Source: an uncultured Fidelibacterota bacterium
GTDB taxonomy: Bacteria; Fidelibacterota; Marinisomatia; Marinisomatales; Marinisomataceae
Reading direction: 5' to 3'
DNA: 64,000 nt
Assembly (NCBI GenBank): GCA_902525615.1
Contig: CABZHT010000001.1
Coordinates: forward strand, 238,813 to 302,812
The notes beneath the pieces are model-generated. The model was not told the DNA's origin, ran no database searches, and saw nothing but the letters and a program-made list of their open reading frames with translations. Below, one piece after another: positions 9,973 to 19,319 of the stretch (position 1 is the first letter of the stretch; every line of letters starts with the position of its first letter). The position numbers and the translations under genes are program-made.

Positions 9973-10500
9973 CTAATTTTTACTTTGAAAAAGGTATTCT
10001 TTCCATCCCTCATTCTTTTGATTAATATATTGATTAAAATACATAAATCTATTCGGTTTTTTTGGAACTTTCATCAGTTTCATATTTGCCTCAACAAGAG
10101 TTCTATTGCCCTTTCTTGAATTGCATGGTGAGCAAGCAATAATCAAATTTTCCCAAGAGTCTTTCCCGCCTTTTTGTTTAGGTATGATATGATCAATAGT
10201 TAAGTTTGATTTTGAGCCACAATACTGACAGGAAGAATGATCTCTCATTAGTAAGTTTTTTCGGTTTAAAACAACATCTAAGCTATTAAAAGAGACATAT
10301 TTCTTTAATTTAACTACGCTCGGAACTTTCATTTGCATTGAAGGAGAATGAATATGATGATCATAATTCATTAAGATATCTACTTTATCTAAAAAATATA
10401 AACAAATTGCACGCTTAGAATTACATACGCCTAAAGGTAAATAACTTGCATTTAATATAAGTGTTAAGTTATTCAGGTGGCTGATATTATGTTTTGACAT
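9973..10500 (-). CDS. HNH endonuclease family protein
   Basis: 175 residues with an HNH nuclease core in the C-terminal half: CQYCGSKSNLTIDHIIP (about 91-107), then a KGGKDSWENLI loop and CSPCNSRKGNRT (two CxxC zinc knuckles, catalytic His in DHI, Asn in CNSRK). The N-terminal 80 residues (LNASYLPLGVCNSKRAICL) match the chromosomal HNH family found widely in free-living bacteria, which is not an intron homing enzyme. Its cellular role is unknown. It lies immediately upstream of trpS and divergent from the B12 riboswitch. Confidence 0.88.
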   Translation of the reverse strand: MSKHNISHLNNLTLILNASYLPLGVCNSKRAICLYFLDKVDILMNYDHHIHSPSMQMKVPSVVKLKKYVSFNSLDVVLNRKNLLMRDHSSCQYCGSKSNLTIDHIIPKQKGGKDSWENLIIACSPCNSRKGNRTLVEANMKLMKVPKKPNRFMYFNQYINQKNEGWKEYLFQSKN

Positions 10501-10540
10501 ATAACAATTTATAAATAATCATTTACATTTTACAAAATAA

Positions 10541-10717
10541 AGTTTAAAGTTTTAAAGCAATTGTAGGGAATAAAGTGAAAAACTTTAGCAGTCCCCGCTA
10601 CTGTAATTACTGAGATTTAATAATAACCATTCAACATTGTTGGAGAAGGAATTAAATCGTTTTAGGTATAAGCCAGGAGACCTTATTTGCAAATATTAAT
10701 AAACTTCGGAGGAAAGT
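10541..10717 (+). promoter_or_regulatory. Cobalamin (B12/AdoCbl) riboswitch
   Basis: The leader has the conserved core of the cobalamin riboswitch: a GGGAA...GTGAAAAACTT block (10566-10584), then TTAGCAGTCCCCGCTACTGT (10585-10604) and the B12 box GCCAGGAGACC (10672-10682). A good Shine-Dalgarno (GGAGG, 10708-10712) follows five bases before the ATG. High cobalamin is expected to fold the leader so that this Shine-Dalgarno is sequestered. It controls the downstream TonB-dependent receptor. The outer boundaries are approximate. Confidence 0.93.
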
Positions 10718-12784
10718 ATGATGAAAAAATCATATATATTTTTTGCTTTAATTCTAAGCAATCTTTTAGGGCAGTCATTTACAGGTCTAGTAAAAGATAT
10801 TTCTGGTGAACCAATACCATATGTTATTATTGAAGAGGTTAATTCAAATGTTGACAAAAAAAATTGGGCAATTACAGATTTCAATGGTGTGTTTACAATC
10901 AATGCTTCAAATACTGCACAGTTATCTTTTGAAAGAATTGGATTCAAAAAGACTTCGCTTGCAATAAATGAAATTAAAGGAAAATCAATTGTATTATTGA
11001 GTGAAGATATTGCACTTGAAGCAGTAGATGTTTACGGCTCAAATAGTGACCAGTATCTAAAAAATAAGACATCTTTAAATAGTTTAGGAAATTATTCCAG
11101 AGGTGGTTCTCTGAATCATATTCCATCATTAGAGATGAGAACTTACGGTGGATATGCTGGTGTATCATCAGCATCATTTGATGGTGGATTTGCTAGACAT
11201 ACTAAAGTGCTTTTTAACGGCGTTGATTTAACAGATGCAATGAATGGACAAGTTGATCTTTCTACTTTACCATCCTTTGCTTTAAAATCTGTCAACTACA
11301 GATTGAACTCAGGGACCAAATATGGTTCTGGCTCTATAGATGGCTCATTAAACATTAATAACAACGTAACAGAAAATAATGTGTTTTTTAGTGTTGGTGA
11401 CTTTGGCTTTTCACAATATGGAGCAAATTATTCCATAAATAGATCAACATCAAAAAGGAATATAATGTTTGGTAAAACATCTTATGATGGTGACTATAAA
11501 TTTAATGATTCAATTAATGGACAAAAAATTGAGCGCTTAAATAACTATTTAGATCAATTTTTTCTAGCTGTTGACAGGCAATTTATAGTTAGAGATGATT
11601 TTATAGTAAATATGTTTACTCTGAAAACTGAAAATACTCGCGGAGTAGCTGGAAGCACTAGCTTTCCATCTGATAGCGCAACGAGAACTGATGACTTTGA
11701 ACTATTTGCATTATCATTTAATAAATTTTTTAAAAAAGGTTCGTTAAATATTTCTATGAATAGATCTGATAACAATCAAATTTATGATGATTCTAATGGA
11801 TCTTTTCCAACTCTTAGTGAACATGAATTAGAATATTCATCATTTAAAGTTGATGGAAAACATTCAATAAGTCCTTCATTGAATTATGAAGCATCATTTA
11901 CCGAAAAAACAGAACGCGTGGATAGCAGTGATCTTAATAGACGTGAATTAAAAACTACTTCCTTCGCATTTTCTGGTAATTATGTTAATATTGAAAAAGA
12001 CTATAAATTATCTCCATCAGTACGATTTGATTCAAGAGAAGAAAATAAAAAATCTACATTTAACTTAGGATTTGAAGCCTTGAACCAATTTGACAATTCG
12101 AATAGTTCTTTTGATTTTAATTTAGATGTAGGTTCTTCATTTCAATTTCCAACAATGAATGATTTGTTTTGGCCTGACGGTCAGTACAGTGGAGGAAATG
12201 AAGAGCTCAAGCCTGAAGAAAGTCAATATTTCGCATTTTCAATGTCAAATCAATCGTTTTTAGGTAAAATTAAATTAACTGCCTCAATTAAAGATTATAA
12301 AGATTTGATTGTTTGGCAGCCTAACGAAGATTTTAAATATATTCCAATAAATGTATCATCAGCTGAAAGAACTTCATATAATATTCAGTATTTAAAGGAG
12401 TTTTCAAATTTTCAAATTCAATTATCATATAATGTATATGAATCCCTAGACAAAGATATTGATGAAAAACTCTTATATGTTCCTGATAATTCAGCTAGTC
12501 TGTTAATGGTTTATAAACAAAACAACTCAACCCATTATTCGCTCAATTATAAATTGACTGGAAATAGAATCTTGCAGTATGCGTCATCGTTTGCAGAGCA
12601 AGTAGATGATGAATCGTATGGATTGCTTAGTTTTGGTGTTTCAAACCTTTTCAACTGGCAAGGAAGAAACGTAGTAGTATTTAATTTAACAGTAGATAAC
12701 CTGTTGGATGAGGAATATATATCTACAATTGGATATCCTGAACCAGGAAGAAGTGTGAATTTTACTTTAGAGTATAAAATCTAA
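10718..12784 (+). CDS. TonB-dependent receptor, probable cobalamin/corrinoid uptake (BtuB-like)
   Basis: 688-residue outer-membrane receptor. It has a signal peptide (KSYIFFALILSNLLG, about 3-17), then a carboxypeptidase-regulatory-like beta-sandwich (about 20-100, FTGLVKDISGEPIPYVII), then the plug (about 105-220, with VLFNGVDLTDAMNGQVDL), and a 22-stranded barrel ending in an aromatic C-terminal strand (VNFTLEYKI). The accessory N-terminal domain is typical of FCB-group receptors. The substrate call rests on the B12 riboswitch immediately upstream. The start is fixed by GGAGG at 10708. Its stop overlaps the stop of the convergent barrel gene. Confidence 0.9.
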   Translation: MMKKSYIFFALILSNLLGQSFTGLVKDISGEPIPYVIIEEVNSNVDKKNWAITDFNGVFTINASNTAQLSFERIGFKKTSLAINEIKGKSIVLLSEDIALEAVDVYGSNSDQYLKNKTSLNSLGNYSRGGSLNHIPSLEMRTYGGYAGVSSASFDGGFARHTKVLFNGVDLTDAMNGQVDLSTLPSFALKSVNYRLNSGTKYGSGSIDGSLNINNNVTENNVFFSVGDFGFSQYGANYSINRSTSKRNIMFGKTSYDGDYKFNDSINGQKIERLNNYLDQFFLAVDRQFIVRDDFIVNMFTLKTENTRGVAGSTSFPSDSATRTDDFELFALSFNKFFKKGSLNISMNRSDNNQIYDDSNGSFPTLSEHELEYSSFKVDGKHSISPSLNYEASFTEKTERVDSSDLNRRELKTTSFAFSGNYVNIEKDYKLSPSVRFDSREENKKSTFNLGFEALNQFDNSNSSFDFNLDVGSSFQFPTMNDLFWPDGQYSGGNEELKPEESQYFAFSMSNQSFLGKIKLTASIKDYKDLIVWQPNEDFKYIPINVSSAERTSYNIQYLKEFSNFQIQLSYNVYESLDKDIDEKLLYVPDNSASLLMVYKQNNSTHYSLNYKLTGNRILQYASSFAEQVDDESYGLLSFGVSNLFNWQGRNVVVFNLTVDNLLDEEYISTIGYPEPGRSVNFTLEYKI

Positions 12785-14406
12785 TCATCAAATTCCCAGA
12801 TAACGCCAAATGTTAATAGACTACTAATTGGGTTAAAATATTCATGATTTCTTAATGAGTAGTTTTCATCTGTACTAAACTTATTTAATGCATTTTGAAG
12901 TCTAACAGTAAGTATTACATCAGATATTGAAATATCGGCATTTAAAGAAATATTAATATAACCATCAGAATCTATGTTATTTCTTCTTTCTGGCATATTT
13001 TTAAAGTAATTAAAACTCATTTCAGAATTATTTTTTGATATGTATTCTAAGCTCAGCTTTCCATTTAGCCCCAGATTATTTTTGACCAATGATAAATTGT
13101 ATAAATAATCAAATCTGAGAATGTGATTTCTATTTGAACTTATTAGACTATCATAAAAATTATAAGAATGATTAAAATTTAATAATCCATACTTCAACGG
13201 AATTTTAAAGTTTGATTGAATAGACATCATATTATCATCAATAAACTCATATCTATCAGATTCTGGAATGAAAACCTCTCCCAATTCAATCGGTACAATA
13301 ATATTACTAGCCTCAACATACTTCAAAGAAGCTGAGAAATCTATTTTGGTATTAAAATAATACGTGAGTGATAAGTTCTTCCATTCTTCAACTTTATTTC
13401 CTCTAAATCTTCCCTTACCGTCAAAATCATAAACATCAAAAAGAACCATCGAATGCTGATTTCTTGTTTTAAAAACTACATCAAGATTTCCGAATATATT
13501 TTTATAGTAGATATTTGGCTTGACACTGTCTTCAATTAAATCAATGCCATAAACAATTTCACCAACTGGATAGGAACTTCCTGTAGGCGTTGGAAAGTTA
13601 TTAATTTGTGTAGTAACGGTTAAAGCATTTAAAGAAAATCCATTTGAAATTCTTTCATCAAAATAATAACTATTATTTAGAATAACATTTAGAGCTAAGA
13701 AGTTATTTTTTTGAATTGAAGCTTTTAATCTATTTCTTTCTAAATCATATTTGTTATTAATCGCATATTCATTAAGAAGTAAGGATTCAAATTTACTTAC
13801 GTGATTTAATTGTAAATCAAAATTGTAATCATTTTTAATAAATTTATTTCCAATTGTTAGTGACAAAAAATCAGAAAATTCACTATTTAAAGACGAGTCA
13901 AATTCAGCAGAGTTAAAGTTAAATTGTGACTCTTCTCTAAAGTATCCAATAGAAGAATACAGTTTATTTTTTTCAAATTTTTTTGAATAATCAAACTGGT
14001 AAAATAAACTTAATGGTGGATTTTCAGCATTTGAAAATTCTGAATACTGACCAAAATAACTTTTCTTTGATCCTGAAAATTGAAAGGTTTCATTAGCAGA
14101 GTGCTTTTTTAATCCAACAAGTAATTTATCATATCCATAATCACCAAATTCGTAAATAAATTTACTTTTAACATAAGATGAATCTCCTGGAAGAACCTCA
14201 AAGCTTAATCTCTCAAATTTGTTTTTAAAGTTTCTAGAAGATTTATCAATCAGCAAATTGTTAAATGAAATATCAGAATTCCAAATAAGCTGATTATTTT
14301 CTGCAGGGACTGCAAATTGTTTGGATATCTCAAAAGGAATACTTTCTTGTGTAAAAACAATGGAAGCTAGAAAAGAAAGTGAAACATAAAATTTTTTATG
14401 ATTCAT
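12781..14406 (-). CDS. Outer-membrane beta-barrel protein, apparently without plug
   Basis: 541 residues: a signal peptide (KKFYVSLSFLASIVF) and then only alternating, Asn/Ser/aromatic-rich amphipathic strands through to a C-terminal strand ending in FGVIWEFDD. The last 40 residues (LTVRLQNALNKFS... HEYFNPISS) resemble the end of TonB-dependent receptors, but no plug motif or TonB box is seen, so it looks like a barrel alone. It is convergent with the B12-controlled receptor, with overlapping stops (TAA 12782-12784 against TAG on the other strand). At its 5' end it overlaps the upstream OB/HD gene by 11 bp. Function unknown. Confidence 0.75.
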   Translation of the reverse strand: MNHKKFYVSLSFLASIVFTQESIPFEISKQFAVPAENNQLIWNSDISFNNLLIDKSSRNFKNKFERLSFEVLPGDSSYVKSKFIYEFGDYGYDKLLVGLKKHSANETFQFSGSKKSYFGQYSEFSNAENPPLSLFYQFDYSKKFEKNKLYSSIGYFREESQFNFNSAEFDSSLNSEFSDFLSLTIGNKFIKNDYNFDLQLNHVSKFESLLLNEYAINNKYDLERNRLKASIQKNNFLALNVILNNSYYFDERISNGFSLNALTVTTQINNFPTPTGSSYPVGEIVYGIDLIEDSVKPNIYYKNIFGNLDVVFKTRNQHSMVLFDVYDFDGKGRFRGNKVEEWKNLSLTYYFNTKIDFSASLKYVEASNIIVPIELGEVFIPESDRYEFIDDNMMSIQSNFKIPLKYGLLNFNHSYNFYDSLISSNRNHILRFDYLYNLSLVKNNLGLNGKLSLEYISKNNSEMSFNYFKNMPERRNNIDSDGYINISLNADISISDVILTVRLQNALNKFSTDENYSLRNHEYFNPISSLLTFGVIWEFDD

Positions 14407-15277
14407 TTCTTCTCATAAAATTAATTTTAGAATCTAGAAAATTTATAGAATGTAATAATATTGCTTCAAGTGTTTGAGGTTCTACAGGGCTTTGCCACTC
14501 TTTTCTTCCTTGATACGATAAAATTAAATGTTCTAAACTAAGCTTATCATCTTCTGGAAAATTTTTAACTTCAGAAATATATTTATTAACAATATCTCTT
14601 GAAAGTATAGCATTTCCAACTAAAGATTTATGATTTGATTTAGAAATTGAAGAACCAAGATTAATAGAATAAAGCTTACCAATCTGATGAAGACATACTC
14701 CAGATATTAACAAATCTATATCAATATCATAATGTAAACCAACTTGCTTTGCGATTTTTAAAAGTGACACTGTTTGCTCAATTAAACCATTTTGATAGTT
14801 GTAATGATATGAGATGCTAGCAGGATAAACTTTAAACTTTTCCTTATGGTCTTTTAAGATATTTTTTGTGACTTTCTTTAAATGATCCTTTGAAATTAAG
14901 TTCACTTCTTTAGTCAATTCTTTCCATAATTCGTTTGGATTTTTTTTAGAAGTTGGAATCAAATCAGATGCTTCGAATCCATATTTTTTATGTTTTTTTT
15001 CGTTGGCACGTGAAATATTATCAATTTTAATTAATACATTTTCTCCGTATTGGTATGTTACACCTTTTACAGCTATAGGATCTCCATTATTAAACTTTTT
15101 AGAGAGTTTTTCAACATTATCCCATATTCGCGCTCTAATTAATCCCGACTTGTCTTGCAAAAGTAAATTTAAATAGGTTGAACCATCTTTTTTCTTTAAA
15201 GATTTTTTTTCTAAACATAAATAAAAGCCTTGAAGCTTCATATCAGCTACCATATTTGAAATAAGAATGGATTTCAT
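14396..15277 (-). CDS. YhaM-like OB-fold/HD-domain protein with degenerate HD ligands
   Basis: 293 residues. The N-terminal OB fold (about 15-95, LNLLLQDKSGLIRARIWDN) and the C-terminal HD-type helical domain align in order with the 3'-5' exoribonuclease YhaM/CBF1. The metal-ligand positions have changed: the HD pair is HQ (LHQIGK, about 201), the SHHG motif is SYQG (about 259), the EHT-type His is Gln in IEQTV (about 172), and the terminal Asp in the LDNLDAK-type segment is Asn (LHSINFLDSK). It therefore probably binds RNA or ssDNA without hydrolysis. The fur gene is 4 bp upstream on the same strand. Confidence 0.8.
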   Translation of the reverse strand: MKSILISNMVADMKLQGFYLCLEKKSLKKKDGSTYLNLLLQDKSGLIRARIWDNVEKLSKKFNNGDPIAVKGVTYQYGENVLIKIDNISRANEKKHKKYGFEASDLIPTSKKNPNELWKELTKEVNLISKDHLKKVTKNILKDHKEKFKVYPASISYHYNYQNGLIEQTVSLLKIAKQVGLHYDIDIDLLISGVCLHQIGKLYSINLGSSISKSNHKSLVGNAILSRDIVNKYISEVKNFPEDDKLSLEHLILSYQGRKEWQSPVEPQTLEAILLHSINFLDSKINFMRRNES

Positions 15278-15281
15278 TTAA

Positions 15282-15746
15282 TTAATTTTTCGAATGTGCA
15301 CAATTGTTATCTTTGCAGGTGCCAGACAATTGATGTATACGCTTAGTAAGACTCATATTTAAATCATCAGCAATTTTCTTTTCAATTGATGAAATTTTAT
15401 TATCATAAAATTCGAATATTTCTCCACAATCTTCACAGACAATGTGATCATGATTTGGTGTAATTGTTTTTTTATTGTGCTCATAAAGAAATTTTCCGCT
15501 ATCTAATGTTATTTTCTTTAAAAGATCATGTTTTACAAACACATCAATTGTTCTATATAATGTTGCTCTTGAAACATTAATCTTCTTTTTTTTGAGATCA
15601 CTAAGAATGGTTTCAATATCACGGTGACTGTCTGAAGAACATAGCTCATCCCAAATGTCGAGCCTTTGTTTAGTAGCTCTCAATCCTTCACTTTTGAGGA
15701 CTGCCTCAACTTCTATATGAAATCTACATGGTATTAAATTCTGCAT
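15282..15746 (-). CDS. Fur-family transcriptional regulator
   Basis: 154 residues: a winged-helix DNA-binding domain (GLRATKQRLDIWDEL at about 16, VSRATLYRTIDVF at about 56) and the dimerisation/metal domain with HDHIVCEDCGEIFEF (about 98-112) and the second cysteine pair in GTCKDNNC near the end. The CxxC plus later cysteines are the structural zinc site. Fe (Fur), peroxide (PerR) or Zn (Zur) specificity cannot be told from the sequence alone. It sits between the helicase gene and the OB/HD gene on the minus strand. Confidence 0.92.
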   Translation of the reverse strand: MQNLIPCRFHIEVEAVLKSEGLRATKQRLDIWDELCSSDSHRDIETILSDLKKKKINVSRATLYRTIDVFVKHDLLKKITLDSGKFLYEHNKKTITPNHDHIVCEDCGEIFEFYDNKISSIEKKIADDLNMSLTKRIHQLSGTCKDNNCAHSKN

Positions 15747-15772
15747 ACATCAAATTACGCCAAATAGATTTT

Positions 15773-17938
15773 TTAATCTATTTTTTTTAAACGAGCGTAC
15801 TTCACAATTAATTTTTTTCTTAAACCGCCATCAAATTCAACGCCAACTTTTTGATTTTCACCTGAACCACTCAAAACAAGAATGGTTCCTATTCCAAAAA
15901 GATTATGTTGAACTTGATCTCCAATTTTAAAATCATCAAACTCTGTAACTGTTCTTGAAATTTGAATTTTTTTCTGCTCCCCAGTACCAACAATTCTTCG
16001 TGTATAAACTGATTTGTAAGATTTAACTTTTATAACATCTTCATCAATTTCATTTAAAAAATCTGATTGAACAAATGACGTTGTATTCATAGCTCCAAAT
16101 CTTCTTCTGTATTTTGCATTTAAAAGATATACCTGATCCATAGCTCTTGTCACCGCAACATAAAACAATCTTCTTTCTTCTTCCATTTGATCGGGTCCAT
16201 CGTCAATTCTAACTAGTGGAAAAAGTCCTTGTTCAAGTCCAGCGATAAATACTGTTGGAAATTCAAGGCCTTTTGCTGCATGTACAGTCATTAGTGTAAT
16301 AGAATTATCTTTATCATCCCATTCATCAATATCTGTAAACAGTGAAATTTCTTGAAGAAAGTCTCTTAAATTTCCACCAACTTGATCAGAAAATTTATCA
16401 ACAGATGCTTTAAGCTCTTGGATATTATCATATCGATCTTGTTCAACAGGATTATTTTTATAATAATTTTCAATATTAAACTCTTCTAATAAAGTTCTTA
16501 ATAACTCCTTAGGGTCAAGCGTTTCTAGCAGGCTACTAAATTTTTTAATTGAGGTATGAAAACTTTCAATTGAATCTTGTTGCTTTCCTCTTAATTTCAA
16601 ATCTCTACAAAATTCTAGACTATCAAAAAGTGAAATTTTCTTTTTGGATGCTAATTCAACAAACATTTTTATTGATTTTTCTCCGATGCCCCTTACAGGA
16701 AAATTTATGATACGCCTAAGAGCTACATCATCATTACTATTTGCTACCAAAGTTAAATATGCTAACACATCTTTGATCTCTTTCCTATCATAGAATTTCG
16801 TCCCACCTACAATATTATATGGAATTCCTTCTTTTACCATCGCTTGCTCAATAGATCTTGACTGTGCATTAGTTCTGTACAAAACTGCAAAATCTTTAAA
16901 AGTGCTTTTATTAAGTTTTATTTCAGACTTAATTGCATCGCATATAGCATTTGATTCTTCTTCATCACTTCCAGTGGAAATCAGTGAGATTTTTTCACCT
17001 TTTCCTCTTGTTGCTTCTAACTTCTTTTCAGCTCTATTTTTATTATTAGAAACAACAGACCAAGCTCCATCAAGAATACGTTGAGTTGATCTATAATTTT
17101 TTTCTAGCTTAATCTCACTGTTTTTTGAGAATGTATCCTGAAAGTTAGTAAGGATATTATCAATATTAGCTCCTCTCCAACCATAAATGGATTGGTCATC
17201 ATCACCGACTACAGTAATATTTTGATGTTTTCCAGCTAATAAAGATACAATTTCAAATTGTGGTGAATTGGTATCTTGAAATTCATCAACTAATACATAT
17301 TTCCATGTGCTCTGATAAAAATTTAAAATTTTAGCATTTTCTTTTAACAATCGAATTGGGAGCAAAATTAAATCATTAAAATCTAATGCATTATTAGACT
17401 TTAATTTTTCACAATATGCCTTATAAACCTCAACAATTTTCTCATCCTCAAATGTTTGAGCTTTGGATTCTACATCTTTAATTGAAAGATTATCATTTTT
17501 AAACTTATCAATTTGAACTTTCAAGAAACCAACGTTGAGCTCTTTAAATTCAGAAAGATTCAAATTTTCAACAACCTCTTTGATAACAGATTTTTGATCG
17601 GAAGTATCATAAATAGTGAAACTAGAATTATAAACTTCGTCCAATGAAGAGATATGCATCCTTAACATGCGAGCACCTATTGAATGAAATGTTCCTACAT
17701 TAACCCCATCACAAGATATGCTTTCTTGAATTCTTAATTTCATTTCTGCGGCTGCTTTATTAGTGAAGGTTAATGCTAATATTTCTTCTGGTTTAAAAAG
17801 CTTTTCTTTGATTAAATGCCAAACTTTATAAGTAAGAACTCTTGTTTTCCCACTTCCTGCTCCTGCAAATACTAAAACAGGTTTATTGACTGTTTGGACT
17901 GCTTTTAGTTGTTGTGTATTTAAATCTTGTAACTTCAT
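15773..17938 (-). CDS. pcrA: ATP-dependent DNA helicase, PcrA/UvrD type
   Basis: Superfamily 1A 3'-5' helicase, 721 residues. Motif I is VFAGAGSGKTRVLT (about 23-36), motif II VDEFQDTNS (about 220), motif III GDDDQSIYGWRGA (about 245) and motif V VHAAKGLEFPTVF (about 555). Motif VI is EEERRLFYVAVTRA. The C-terminal 60 residues (FKIGDQVQHNLFGIGTIL) are the tudor-like domain that contacts RNA polymerase. It works in nucleotide excision repair and replication-fork maintenance. Its start overlaps the mltG stop by 4 bp. Confidence 0.95.
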   Translation of the reverse strand: MKLQDLNTQQLKAVQTVNKPVLVFAGAGSGKTRVLTYKVWHLIKEKLFKPEEILALTFTNKAAAEMKLRIQESISCDGVNVGTFHSIGARMLRMHISSLDEVYNSSFTIYDTSDQKSVIKEVVENLNLSEFKELNVGFLKVQIDKFKNDNLSIKDVESKAQTFEDEKIVEVYKAYCEKLKSNNALDFNDLILLPIRLLKENAKILNFYQSTWKYVLVDEFQDTNSPQFEIVSLLAGKHQNITVVGDDDQSIYGWRGANIDNILTNFQDTFSKNSEIKLEKNYRSTQRILDGAWSVVSNNKNRAEKKLEATRGKGEKISLISTGSDEEESNAICDAIKSEIKLNKSTFKDFAVLYRTNAQSRSIEQAMVKEGIPYNIVGGTKFYDRKEIKDVLAYLTLVANSNDDVALRRIINFPVRGIGEKSIKMFVELASKKKISLFDSLEFCRDLKLRGKQQDSIESFHTSIKKFSSLLETLDPKELLRTLLEEFNIENYYKNNPVEQDRYDNIQELKASVDKFSDQVGGNLRDFLQEISLFTDIDEWDDKDNSITLMTVHAAKGLEFPTVFIAGLEQGLFPLVRIDDGPDQMEEERRLFYVAVTRAMDQVYLLNAKYRRRFGAMNTTSFVQSDFLNEIDEDVIKVKSYKSVYTRRIVGTGEQKKIQISRTVTEFDDFKIGDQVQHNLFGIGTILVLSGSGENQKVGVEFDGGLRKKLIVKYARLKKID

Positions 17939-18924
17939 CTATTATTTCTTTTGTTAATTTTATAAATCCTTTTTGCCTCTTCATGATCTTTTTCATTCGT
18001 TGTAAATGCATGCGATCCATCTCCTTGTGCAACAAAAAATAAGAAATTTGTATCTTCAGGATATAATGCTGCTTTAATTGAAGCAATGCCTGGGTTATTT
18101 ATTGGCCCAGGAGGCAAACCATAATTCTGATAAGTATTGTAATCAGACTTAATTCTTAAATCTCTATTAGATAATGTTTTTGGAGGACCTGGTATTATAT
18201 ATTGTATCGTTGGGTCGGCTTGTAGTTTCATATTAATTTTTAATCTATTATGATATACTGAAGAAATTGTACTTCGCTCACTATCAAGCATCGCTTCTCC
18301 TTCAATAATCGACGCCAAAGTTACAACTTCATGTACCGAAAATCCTAATTGATTCGCTCTATCTTGTAAATTTTTATTAAATTTTTTCCAAAATTCTGAC
18401 AACAAAATATCTATAATTTCTTCTGGAGATGAATCATGATATAAAAAATATGTATTTGGATAAAGATAACCTTCTAGCGATGAGGCATCCACTTTATATT
18501 GTTCTAAAATCTCAGTGGAATTAAAATATTTATTAAAATCATAATCTGTACTCAATAATGTATTAATATCTTGGAAAAGATTCTTCGATTGTGAACCTTC
18601 TGGTATTGTTAGTTTTAATTTTATTGGACCTTTATTAAAGATGATATCAATTAAAATAGAGTCTGATATCATTCCATCAATTAAAAATCTACCAGTTGGG
18701 ATCTTTGATGCCAACCCTCTGGTGACAACTTTAAACTTAAATATATTTTGATTAACTATAATTTCATTTTCCAATAATAAATGAGAAACTGAATTCAACG
18801 ACATACCTTTCTCAATAGTTATGACAGATGAATTTACTTCACGATTATTTACTGAAAGCATACTTGTAATGAAAATAATAAGTATTGTTATTGCTATAGA
18901 TAAGGTAGTATTTATTTCTTTCAT
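17935..18924 (-). CDS. mltG: Endolytic murein transglycosylase MltG
   Basis: 329 residues with an N-terminal membrane anchor (IAITILIIFITSML, about 10-23), a LysM-like region and the YceG/MltG catalytic domain. The catalytic Glu is in LASIIEGEAM (about 215), followed by VYHNRLKINMKLQADPTIQY and the NTYQNYGLPPGPI motif (about 265). It cleaves nascent glycan strands and sets their length. Translation is coupled with the downstream helicase gene. The gene is divergent from the small membrane protein gene at 19018. Confidence 0.93.
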   Translation of the reverse strand: MKEINTTLSIAITILIIFITSMLSVNNREVNSSVITIEKGMSLNSVSHLLLENEIIVNQNIFKFKVVTRGLASKIPTGRFLIDGMISDSILIDIIFNKGPIKLKLTIPEGSQSKNLFQDINTLLSTDYDFNKYFNSTEILEQYKVDASSLEGYLYPNTYFLYHDSSPEEIIDILLSEFWKKFNKNLQDRANQLGFSVHEVVTLASIIEGEAMLDSERSTISSVYHNRLKINMKLQADPTIQYIIPGPPKTLSNRDLRIKSDYNTYQNYGLPPGPINNPGIASIKAALYPEDTNFLFFVAQGDGSHAFTTNEKDHEEAKRIYKINKRNNR

Positions 18925-19017
18925 CTGAGGGCTAGAAATTACCTTATTTCTTATTTCAAATCAATGGATGTAATAATATTTTTGCAAACAACAATTATCG
19001 CAACTAACTTTCTAATT

Positions 19018-19233
19018 ATGGAAAACAAAAATAAAAAAACTTTACAGTTTTCATGGCCATACAAAAGAAAAAATTATGTTTTGTTTGGTGTTGGAGTTTT
19101 CGTTATAATTGTGGGTTATTTGATAATGTATTCAGGAGAAGTAGATAGTTTTCAAAGCTTAGTTATTTCTCCACTACTTTTATTAGCTGGCTATTTGGTT
19201 ATAATTCCATTGGCTTTGTTAAGCAGAGAATAA
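19018..19233 (+). CDS. Small two-helix membrane protein (DUF3098-like)
   Basis: 71 residues starting from the ATG at 19018 (MENKNKKTLQFSWPYKRKNY). An upstream in-frame ATG at 18964 would add 18 hydrophobic residues and is less convincing. A basic N-terminal segment with the pattern F-x-W-x-x-K-R-x-NY is followed by two membrane helices (VLFGVGVFVIIVGYLIM and LVISPLLLLAGYLVII). This resembles the DUF3098 family known from Bacteroidota. Function unknown. It ends 3 bp before tRNA-Asp. Confidence 0.65.
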   Translation: MENKNKKTLQFSWPYKRKNYVLFGVGVFVIIVGYLIMYSGEVDSFQSLVISPLLLLAGYLVIIPLALLSRE

Positions 19234-19236
19234 TTT

Positions 19237-19310
<74 letters not shown>

Positions 19311-19319
19311 CAACTTTCA

